DNA of 14,223 nucleotides. It comes from an uncultured Desulfobacterales bacterium (GTDB taxonomy: Bacteria > Desulfobacterota > Desulfobacteria > Desulfobacterales > JAFDCJ01). Where the stretch lies: assembly GCA_945787595.1 (NCBI GenBank), contig CALZJV010000084.1:1-14223 (forward strand). Reading direction: 5' to 3'. A model generated the notes under the pieces. That model made no database searches and had not been told where the DNA came from. It was given only the letters and a program-made list of their open reading frames with translations. Shown here one piece after another: positions 1-5,515 of this stretch; the first letter of the stretch is position 1; each line of letters begins with the position of its first letter. The position numbers and the translations under genes were made by a program.

Positions 1-211
1 AAAAGTCCGATTTCATGTTTCTGCTATCTATCTGCACTATTAACCAACCAAATTTATTGCATATATTCATATCGTATCCAATACGTATGGCCAAAGCTGT
101 TTTAGAATCTTAAAAACAGTCTCCAAACTGCGATTCATCCCCCTAACCATACCAAATATCCCAATCCTCCAGTTCAAGAACCGGTCATTTCGGCCTACAG
201 GTTGCATTTGA
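1..211. other. AT-rich region without a recognisable gene
   Basis: No convincing coding frame is visible here and the base composition is visibly more AT-rich than the genes that follow. A weak stem pairs CTGTTTT (97-103) with AAAACAG (113-119), without a T-run that would make it a clear terminator. The 8-mer ATACGTAT at 81-88 matches the core of the candidate TetR operator at 1305-1312. An in-frame stop at 209-211 closes the frame of the hydrolase remnant that follows, so this stretch is not its missing 5' part in the same frame. Confidence 0.5.
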
Positions 212-535
212 TATGGTTCAAAATATAATCCAGTTTTTCCATACTGTCACTATCCGGATTCTCTGTTTGCTTTCATGGAAGGAGAGTGGGGACAGTCGGA
301 TCTTTCGCTATATGAAAAGACGATGCAAAAATTGGCCGAACTGGTTTCGGGCCTTGATTACGTTTACCCCTGCCACACGAAACCGCTGGTGGATCCCGCG
401 ATGCTAATTGATGCCGCAAAGGCTTTTCATATCGTTAACAGGGGCAAAGCGGATTACAAATTGGAGGAGTATTATTTCAAGAAGATGAGGGTTTACGAAT
501 TTGACGGTTTTGAAATATTAACATTGGATCGCTAG
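212..535 (+). pseudogene. 3' remnant of a metallo-beta-lactamase-fold hydrolase
   Basis: The frame opens just after a stop at 209-211 and reads protein-like from about 212, through an ATG at 275, to a stop at 533-535. The residues after the ATG include MEGEWGQSDL, then a helix (YEKTMQKLAEL) and YVYPCHTKPLVDP. This matches the C-terminal part of MBL-fold metallohydrolases, where the last metal-binding histidine sits in a PGHG- or PAHN-like motif, here PCHTKP. The N-terminal two thirds, including the family's HxHxDH motif, is absent. Recognisable sequence (PDSLFAF) lies upstream of the ATG, so the ATG at 275 is unlikely to be the ancestral start and no clear Shine-Dalgarno supports it. I read it as a 5'-truncated relic, not a functional short gene. 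The family call is fair; the substrate is unknown. Confidence 0.6.
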
Positions 536-567
536 TGTCAGGTCCTAGGCCTTTTCAGTTTCGGTCC

Positions 568-1206
568 TCAGATCGCCTTGAATTTTGGGAAAAAACTTGC
601 CAGATAAGCTAAACAGGCTTTTATGGCATCTTCAGCGCGATACCTGTCGGCGGCAATCAGTGATTCTACCCAGAATCCATCCATCATGGCCGTCAGTGTC
701 TGTGCAATCGCCGCCAGGCTCATGTTGTGAGAATTAAAGTCTTTATCTACGATTTTTCGCAAAATGTTTTCTAACGCATTATCCCATTCAAGGTCATGGG
801 CGGCACATATTTCAAGATAAGTCTTGCGGGACGGGGCTTCGCCCCAGTAGGCAACCCATATGGCGATTTTATTAGGATCTGCGATGGGTGGTGTCAGGAT
901 GGTTTTTATCACCTCTGTTATCTGATCCACCGGCAACGGTCCGGCATCGGCAATGGCCTTTCTCCAGGCAGCATCAAATTCGAAGTAGTTGGCGCGCAGG
1001 GTTTCCAGCAGGAGTTGTTCTTTGCTTTGAAAATGGAAATTGCCGATACCCCGCGAAAGACCGGCCCGTTCAGCGACCTTGGCCATGGTGACACCGGAGA
1101 AACCCTCACGACCGATAACTTCCATGGTGGCCTCGATAAGTTTTTGCCGGGTAATCTGCTTCTGCTCGACCCGTGTCACAGTGTTTGTTTGCTTCAGGCT
1201 ATTCAT
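568..1206 (-). CDS. TetR/AcrR-family repressor, BetI-like
   Basis: A 212-residue protein of typical TetR length. An N-terminal three-helix DNA-binding domain spans about residues 17-67; its helix-turn-helix reads VTMAKVAERAGLSRG, followed by FHFQSKEQLL. The C-terminal ligand domain contains WVAYWGEA and MMDGFWVESL, which resemble the W-x-A-F-W and LIDGLW motifs of BetI-type regulators (TetR_C_6). BetI relatives often sense amines or choline-like ligands. The ATG at 1206 is preceded by GAGG with 5-nt spacing, supporting this start. The gene is divergent from the catabolic genes, and a near-palindrome overlapping their promoter lies at 1299-1318. The likely role is repression of the SDR-to-LarA operon, and possibly of itself, relieved by a pathway metabolite. 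The ligand is not deducible. Confidence 0.88.
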   Translation of the reverse strand: MNSLKQTNTVTRVEQKQITRQKLIEATMEVIGREGFSGVTMAKVAERAGLSRGIGNFHFQSKEQLLLETLRANYFEFDAAWRKAIADAGPLPVDQITEVIKTILTPPIADPNKIAIWVAYWGEAPSRKTYLEICAAHDLEWDNALENILRKIVDKDFNSHNMSLAAIAQTLTAMMDGFWVESLIAADRYRAEDAIKACLAYLASFFPKFKAI

Positions 1207-1286
1207 GGTATCCTCAGTAATTTCTATTCGTTAGCGACTGAACTAGATTTGATTCCCATTAATATGTCATTGGCTTCATTTTTTTC

Positions 1287-1315
1287 TTGACAGTAACATT
1301 GGTTATACGTATAGT
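1287..1315 (+). promoter_or_regulatory. Sigma70-type promoter for the catabolic operon
   Basis: TTGACA at 1287-1292 is a perfect -35 hexamer. It is followed after exactly 17 nt by TATAGT (1310-1315), a five-of-six match to the -10 consensus. Transcription would start near 1322 and leave a leader of about 180 nt before the SDR start codon. The -10 box lies inside the near-palindrome at 1299-1318. Confidence 0.7.
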
Positions 1316-1318
1316 CAA
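1299..1318. promoter_or_regulatory. Candidate TetR/BetI-type operator
   Basis: TTGGTTATACGTATAGTCAA is a 20-bp near-palindrome: its half-sites TTGGTTATAC and TTGACTATAC (from the opposite strand) agree at 8 of 10 positions, and the central TATACGTATA is perfectly self-complementary. It covers the -10 box of the plus-strand promoter, so a bound dimer would block RNA polymerase. Size and symmetry suit a TetR dimer. That the adjacent repressor binds here is inferred from position. Confidence 0.6.
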
Positions 1319-1354
1319 CGAAAAAATTGCAGGCCCGTATGCTACCGAGAGATA

Positions 1355-1375
1355 CGATCTGCCTATTGCAGATCG
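1355..1375 (+). promoter_or_regulatory. Perfect hairpin in the leader of the catabolic operon
   Basis: CGATCTGC (1355-1362) pairs perfectly with GCAGATCG (1368-1375) across a 5-nt loop, CTATT. It is followed by AATCAATG, so it is not an intrinsic terminator. A second imperfect stem follows at about 1385-1414 (CTTG/CAAG and CCCG/CGGG). The leader may fold into a regulatory or stabilising structure; I could not match it to a known riboswitch class. Confidence 0.4.
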
Positions 1376-1450
1376 AATCAATGTCTTGGCTGCCCCGCTG
1401 AATCGGGATGCAAGCAGAAGCCACTCCCACAGAATACATAAATGAATCAG

Positions 1451-1479
1451 CGTTAATCCGCGAAAATCAGTGTCCCAAA
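1451..1479 (+). repeat. Dispersed intergenic repeat, copy A
   Basis: The stretch begins CGTTAATCCGCGAAAATC and ends TGTCCCAAA. It closely matches copy B at 2451-2480 (same strand) and, in inverted orientation, copy C at 2303-2340. It lies in the leader about 25 nt before the SDR start codon. The copies flank the SDR gene, which could permit recombination between them. Confidence 0.6.
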
Positions 1480-1503
1480 GAGCAAATTAGATAGGGGCGA
1501 ATC

Positions 1504-2301
1504 ATGGTAGATAAATTTCGCTTTAAAAATCGTTCTGCACTCATCACCGGTGCCGGCAGTGAAACCGGTATCGGCTTTGCTGCCGCACAAACCCTTGCAA
1601 ACGGCGGAGCCGCGGTAGCCCTTACGTCCACTACTGACCGAATTTTTGAAAGAGTAAAAACCGTTGAAATTATAGGCACCGATGCTAATGGATACACAGC
1701 CGATCTCATGGATCGTGATCAGGTTAAGGAGCTGGCGAACAGCGTCATCAGTGATTTCGGCCGCATTGAGATTCTGATCAACAATGCCGGCATGGTGCAG
1801 GTCGGAAAAGAAGAGTCATTTGTCAACATGGTGGACCTGTCACCGACCGAATGGGATGAATCCATCGAACGTAATTTAAATACCTGCTTTAACATCACGC
1901 ATGCCGTGCTGCCCCATATGATAAATAACAATTATGGTCGTATTGTAAATGTTTCGTCTGTTACCGGACCGCTGGTGAGCAATCCGGGCGAAACTGCCTA
2001 CAGTGCCGCCAAGGCCGCTATGGTCGGCATGAGCCGCAGCCTGGCAATCGAAGTGGCTATGTACAATATTACGGTGAACAATGTTGCCCCGGGCTGGATC
2101 GGCACCGGATCGTCCACGGAAGAAGAAAAAGTGGCGGCCGAGAATACCCCCATGGGCCGTGCGGGTTCATCGCAGGAAGTTGCCGACCTGATTGCATTTC
2201 TGGCTTCGGACGAGTCCACCTACATTACAGGGCAGATGATCGTCATCGATGGTGGGAACACTATCCAGGAATACAAAGGGCCTTCGGATCTTTATTATTA
2301 A
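1504..2301 (+). CDS. Short-chain dehydrogenase/reductase (FabG-like)
   Basis: A 265-residue classical SDR, expected to be a cytoplasmic NAD(P)-dependent oxidoreductase. The glycine-rich cofactor motif TGAGSETGIG is at residues 15-24, NNAG at 93-96, a structural Asn at 124, catalytic Ser152, and YSAAK with Tyr166 and Lys170. The C-terminal GQMIVIDGG is typical of the family. Length is normal (about 250 residues plus a short tail). The ATG at 1504 is preceded by AGGGG at suitable spacing. It is the first gene after the regulated promoter, so it belongs to the controlled pathway. The substrate cannot be read from sequence: it may act on a hydroxy or aldehyde intermediate of the guanidino route, or be a 3-oxoacyl reductase-type enzyme. 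The family is secure and the role is open. Confidence 0.9.
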   Translation: MVDKFRFKNRSALITGAGSETGIGFAAAQTLANGGAAVALTSTTDRIFERVKTVEIIGTDANGYTADLMDRDQVKELANSVISDFGRIEILINNAGMVQVGKEESFVNMVDLSPTEWDESIERNLNTCFNITHAVLPHMINNNYGRIVNVSSVTGPLVSNPGETAYSAAKAAMVGMSRSLAIEVAMYNITVNNVAPGWIGTGSSTEEEKVAAENTPMGRAGSSQEVADLIAFLASDESTYITGQMIVIDGGNTIQEYKGPSDLYY

Positions 2302-2302
2302 G

Positions 2303-2340
2303 TTTTTAGGACACGGATAAACACAGATTTACGCGGATTT
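2303..2340 (-). repeat. Dispersed intergenic repeat, copy C (inverted)
   Basis: On the plus strand this begins TTTTTAGGACACGGAT and ends ACGCGGATTT. Read on the minus strand it matches copies A (1451-1479) and B (2451-2480). With B it forms inverted ends around about 110 nt of non-coding DNA, a MITE- or REP-like arrangement immediately after the SDR stop codon. Confidence 0.6.
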
Positions 2341-2450
2341 GGTAAAATCTTTATACCCTCTTCTTTACATACCACCTCACCGGGCTTCTTTTGCTGGGAG
2401 GATGGTAATGGAAAAGTTTCAGCAGCTTCGCTGCAAGAAAATAATATCTG

Positions 2451-2480
2451 AGTTAATCCGTGAAAATCCGTGTCCCAAAA
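2451..2480 (+). repeat. Dispersed intergenic repeat, copy B
   Basis: AGTTAATCCGTGAAAATCCG followed by TGTCCCAAAA. It shares most positions with copy A and is inverted relative to copy C. It ends about 20 nt before the start codon of the truncated SDR, as copy A lies just before the intact SDR. The repeat may therefore mark duplicated upstream sequence. Confidence 0.6.
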
Positions 2481-2498
2481 TTTACAAAGGCTTATTTC

Positions 2499-2630
2499 AT
2501 GCAAAATGACAACCAACAGGATAGGGCAGTACTGATCACCGGCGGCTCCGGCGGTGTCGGCCGGGTCAGTGCCGATCAGATATATACCCCTGATTCGTGG
2601 GGTCTTGAGGGTCGGAGCAGATTTATATAG
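2499..2630 (+). pseudogene. Truncated SDR gene (N-terminal Rossmann stub)
   Basis: The ATG at 2499 follows AAAGG at 9-nt spacing and opens a 43-codon frame. It reads MQNDNQQDRAVLITGGSGGV followed by GRVSADQ, which is the first beta strand and cofactor-binding glycine loop of an SDR (VLITGGSGGVGR). After about residue 27 the SDR similarity stops (IYTPDSWGLEGRSRFI) and the frame ends in TAG at 2628-2630. No downstream frame up to the ureohydrolase restores the missing NNAG or YxxxK motifs, so the body of the gene has been deleted. A functional 43-residue peptide cannot be excluded, but a relic is much more likely. Confidence 0.65.
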
Positions 2631-2756
2631 CGATTGGACGATTTTCTGGTAATTAAAAGTGGAACGGACGAAAACGCACAGACTCAGCGTCGACCCAACA
2701 ACCCTGAACGTTGAACCCTGAACCTTTTGCCTTGAACCCAAATCGGAGATTTGCCA

Positions 2757-3746
2757 ATGGATGCAACCAAGCTTGCTAAGCTACGTGAAAAATATTCAAA
2801 TGAAAAGGCACTTGAATCGGAAAATCAGATCGACAATCGGGTACCTTACGCCGGTGTATCCACCCTGCTGGATATGCCCCATCAACCGGGGCTGAAAGAT
2901 ATCGAAATCGCTCTAATTGGCGTGCCTTTTGATCTGGGAGTTTACAACCGGGCCGGTGCACGTCTGGGTCCCAAGGCGATTCGTAATGTGTCGATGTTTG
3001 GATCTTTCAATCACCACAATAATATCAGCCCCTCTGCTTTGTGCAGGATTGCGGATATCGGGGATGTGCCGGTTGATCACCGCTACAATCTGGATGAAGG
3101 CATTCGGGACATCGAGAAGTACTATCATAAAGTCCTTGATGAAGGTGTTGTGCCGCTGACAGCCGGTGGTGATCATTCCATCACCTATCCGATACTCAAG
3201 GCGGTGGGGCGTGATGCACCCGTAGGGCTTGTCCATGTGGATGCCCATTGTGACACCGACGGGTGGATGGCCAATTCAAAGTTTTATCATGGTGCGCCGT
3301 TTCGCAATGCCGTGCTGGACGGGGTTTTAGATCCCGAACGAACCATTCAGATTGGTATCCGTGGGCCGTCTGAACCGGTTTGGAAATTTTCATATGAATC
3401 CGGCATGACGGTGATCCACATCGAAGACTTTGTTGACTTAGGCGTAAAAGAGGTTATTCAAAAGACCTGCGAGGTAGTGGGCGATGGTCCCACCTATATA
3501 TCGTTTGATGTGGATGGCCTGGACCCGGCCTACGCACCGGGCACCGGAACCCCTGAAACTGGCGGTTTGACGACGCGTGAAGCCCAGGCCCTGATCCGGG
3601 GTCTGCGGGGCCTGAATCTGGTTGGCGGCGATGTCGTCGAGGTCGCGCCGCAGTATGATCCCACCACCAACACAGCCAGAGCCGCGGCCCAGATGATGTT
3701 TGAGATTCTCTGCCTCCTGGCAGAAGCGGCAGCAGGCAGGCGATAA
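2757..3746 (+). CDS. Ureohydrolase, guanidinobutyrase/agmatinase type
   Basis: A 329-residue member of the arginase/agmatinase family, Mn-dependent enzymes that hydrolyse a guanidino group to urea and an amine. All six metal ligands are visible: His140 in GGDHS, Asp162, His164 and Asp166 in DAHCD, and Asp251 and Asp253 in SFDVDGLDP. The following APGTGTPETGGLT and VEVAPQYDPTTNTA segments are typical of the agmatinase/guanidinobutyrase branch, and the N-terminal VPYAG segment resembles guanidinobutyrase (GbuA) and guanidinopropionase (GpuA). I chose ATG 2757 because GGAG ends 8 nt before it; a TTG at 2751 lies too close to that site. With an AruI-like decarboxylase nearby, 4-guanidinobutyrate is the most coherent substrate, yielding GABA and urea. 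Guanidinopropionate or agmatine remain possible. Confidence 0.9.
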   Translation: MDATKLAKLREKYSNEKALESENQIDNRVPYAGVSTLLDMPHQPGLKDIEIALIGVPFDLGVYNRAGARLGPKAIRNVSMFGSFNHHNNISPSALCRIADIGDVPVDHRYNLDEGIRDIEKYYHKVLDEGVVPLTAGGDHSITYPILKAVGRDAPVGLVHVDAHCDTDGWMANSKFYHGAPFRNAVLDGVLDPERTIQIGIRGPSEPVWKFSYESGMTVIHIEDFVDLGVKEVIQKTCEVVGDGPTYISFDVDGLDPAYAPGTGTPETGGLTTREAQALIRGLRGLNLVGGDVVEVAPQYDPTTNTARAAAQMMFEILCLLAEAAAGRR

Positions 3747-3755
3747 GGCTAGAAA

Positions 3756-3909
3756 GCTGGGAGGCAAGCAGGCTTGAAAGCCTGGAGGCTATGAGGCTGG
3801 GAGGCTAAGGGATTAGGAGGACAAAAAGCAAGGAGGCTGGGAGGACAAAAATTAAATTAGATTGGATCCTTTAAGCTTTATAGCCTTCAAGCCTTCCGGC
3901 TTTCCAGCC
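3756..3909. repeat. GGCT-rich repeat cluster with a long inverted repeat
   Basis: GCTGGGAGGC occurs at 3756-3765 and 3796-3805, with GCTGGGAGGA at 3836-3845. A 28-nt arm at 3771-3798 pairs with 3882-3909 at 22 of 28 positions, enclosing about 83 nt. GGAGGACAAAAA also occurs twice, around 3816 and 3839. The cluster fills most of the gap between the ureohydrolase and the aminotransferase. It could form a strong mRNA structure or be a dispersed repeat. Confidence 0.55.
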
Positions 3910-3959
3910 ATAAATGTTATGAACCAATCACAACTAACATTAAAAGGAGATGTTTCACA

Positions 3960-5300
3960 ATGAAAAGCAGCAAAGAATCAATATTACAGGAACTGAGAGA
4001 CCGCACACCAAAGTCAGGTGAATACTGGGAGCAGTCCAAGGACCTGGTGCCGGGCGGATTGATGAGCGGGGCGCGCAAAATGGAGCCTTATCCGGTGTAT
4101 GTCGAGCGCGGTAAAGGTGCCTACATCTGGGACATCGACGGCAACCGCTATATCGATTGCGCCATGTCGTTCGGTGTCCATGTGCTGGGCCATGGGCCGG
4201 AAGTGGTATTGAAAGCCCTGCATGAGCAGTGTGAGTTGGGAATGAGTTACGGCACCCCCCACACGCGGGAGGTGGAATTCACCCAGCGGCTGATCGAGTG
4301 TGTGCCCTGTGCTGAAATGGCCATGGTCTGTAACACTGGTACCGAGGCTACTCTGCTGGCATGGCGCCTGATGCGGGCGGCCAGCAACAAACCCAAGATT
4401 GCCAAATTCGAAGGCTGCTACCACGGCTGGCATGACTACGCCCAGTGGAGTGTGATGGTCGATCCGAAAAACATGGGCCCGGCCGAGCGTCCCAACATGA
4501 CACCCGGGTCCGGGGGTATCCCCGATGGCGCCCGTGACACCATGCTGATGCTGCCGTTTAATGAAAGCGCTTTCCAGATAATCGAGGAGCACGCCCATGA
4601 ACTGGCCGGCGTGGCCATCGAACCGGTTCTGGGTGGCGGCATGTTGACCGTCGACAAAGCTTTCCTGGAAAAGCTGCGCGAAGTTACCCGCAAAGCCGGC
4701 GTATTGCTGCATTCCGACGAAGTGATTACGGGGTTTCGTCTGGCCCTGGGCGGCTGTCAGGAACTGACCGGCGTGCTGCCGGATGTGGCCACCTACGGCA
4801 AAATCATCGGCGGCGGGTTACCGGTCGGTGCGATAGCCTGTTCCAAGGACATGGTAGCGATCGCCCAGAAAACCGACGACGGTTTCTCGGCCGCCGGGAC
4901 CTTCAGCGGCAACCCTCTGACCCTGACCACCGGCGCGGCCACACTGAAGTATCTCCAGGAAAACGGTGATATTTATCCCGACATGCTTGCCAAAGGCGAA
5001 TTTCTGCGCAACGGTTTCAATGAATATTGCACGTCCCAAGGCTACCCGTTCTGCATGACCGGGATCGGGTCGATGTTCCAAATTCACGCCAAACCGGACC
5101 TGCCGCGCATCCCGCGGGATCTGCTGGGCCAGGACGAGGACGCCCTGGGCGAATTGCAGCTGCATTTCCGTTTGAACAATATCCTGCTGCCCTGGATGCA
5201 CCTGGCTTTTTTCTCTGCTGCCCATACCCAGGAAGATATTGAAGAAATGCTGCGGGCCTTCAAGGCTTCTGTGGCGGGCGTGATGGAATCAAGATCCTGA
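3960..5300 (+). CDS. Class III PLP aminotransferase, HemL-like
   Basis: A 446-residue fold-type I, class III PLP enzyme. The cofactor phosphate-binding motif NTGTEA is at residues 125-130, CYHGWHD at 153-159, the PLP-nitrogen aspartate is in SDEVITGFR (Asp253), and the Schiff-base lysine is Lys281 in YGKIIGGGLPVG. The order and spacing resemble glutamate-1-semialdehyde aminomutase (HemL) and beta-amino-acid transaminases of the same subfamily. The catabolic setting argues against a haem-biosynthesis role. A transaminase acting on the amine released by the ureohydrolase (GABA, or beta-alanine if the substrate is guanidinopropionate) is the natural inference. GGAG at 3946-3949 lies 10 nt before the ATG. 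The gene is separated from its neighbours by gaps of just over 200 nt. Confidence 0.88.
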   Translation: MKSSKESILQELRDRTPKSGEYWEQSKDLVPGGLMSGARKMEPYPVYVERGKGAYIWDIDGNRYIDCAMSFGVHVLGHGPEVVLKALHEQCELGMSYGTPHTREVEFTQRLIECVPCAEMAMVCNTGTEATLLAWRLMRAASNKPKIAKFEGCYHGWHDYAQWSVMVDPKNMGPAERPNMTPGSGGIPDGARDTMLMLPFNESAFQIIEEHAHELAGVAIEPVLGGGMLTVDKAFLEKLREVTRKAGVLLHSDEVITGFRLALGGCQELTGVLPDVATYGKIIGGGLPVGAIACSKDMVAIAQKTDDGFSAAGTFSGNPLTLTTGAATLKYLQENGDIYPDMLAKGEFLRNGFNEYCTSQGYPFCMTGIGSMFQIHAKPDLPRIPRDLLGQDEDALGELQLHFRLNNILLPWMHLAFFSAAHTQEDIEEMLRAFKASVAGVMESRS

Positions 5301-5515
5301 CCCTGCATGCGCGCGCGGCCACACCCGAGTTTTCGATCAAATGCAAAAAATTCTTAAAGATGGCTATCTGTATGCATCTGGGAATAAATGGACGGGGCTT
5401 TACATTAAATTTTTGTTATGCGCAGTTTTGTTTTACGGGCTAACCGGCCACGGGCCAACGGGCATACGGACCCACACGCGAGCAAATCACAAGTTTATCA
5501 CATAGGAAAATCATC
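5301..5515 (+). other. Intergenic spacer between aminotransferase and ThDP enzyme
   Basis: No strong signal apart from the ribosome site TAGGA (5503-5507), 8 nt before the next ATG. A 54-codon frame at 5341-5505 (MQKILKDGYLYASGNKW...) contains one hydrophobic segment, YIKFLLCAVLFYGL. It lacks a Shine-Dalgarno and runs into the next gene's ribosome site, so it is probably chance. Short direct repeats of the type ACGGGC occur at about 5436-5463. Confidence 0.4.

Larger units (their letters stand above)
2341..2756. other. Gene-poor spacer with repeats between SDR and ureohydrolase
   Basis: Apart from repeat copy B and the SDR stub there is no supportable gene. A small hairpin GCAGC-TTC-GCTGC lies at 2422-2434. 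From 2700 a loose tandem repeat built on AACCCTGAAC occurs at 2700-2709 and 2714-2723, followed by a partial AACCCA copy at 2735. A good Shine-Dalgarno, GGAG at 2745-2748, precedes the ureohydrolase ATG. No convincing promoter was seen. Confidence 0.5.

Noticed and set aside
796..1290. 164-codon plus-strand frame over the TetR gene
   Set aside because: Antisense shadow of the repressor, whose helix-turn-helix and ligand-domain motifs are clear on the minus strand.
1341..1500. Guanidine-I (ykkC) riboswitch suggested by CCGAGAG at 1345-1351
   Set aside because: The remaining conserved core elements of that class could not be found downstream, so only a generic structured leader is reported.
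2298..2741. 147-codon minus-strand frame in the SDR to ureohydrolase gap
   Set aside because: It crosses two repeat copies and the SDR stub, has no ribosome site and reads as translated repeat sequence with no domain.
2757..3746. Guanidine hydrolase (GdmH-type) as the ureohydrolase function
   Set aside because: The sequence pattern and neighbours fit a guanidino-acid hydrolase better, and no guanidine exporter, riboswitch or nickel-chaperone gene is adjacent.
4014..4712. 232-codon open frame antisense to the aminotransferase
   Set aside because: It lies wholly inside a gene with conserved catalytic motifs, is rich in His/Gln/Gly as antisense frames of GC-balanced genes often are, and shows no recognisable domain.
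5341..5505. 54-codon frame with one hydrophobic segment
   Set aside because: No Shine-Dalgarno, it overlaps the next gene's ribosome site, and the downstream half has no protein-like character. Retained only as a note in the spacer entry.
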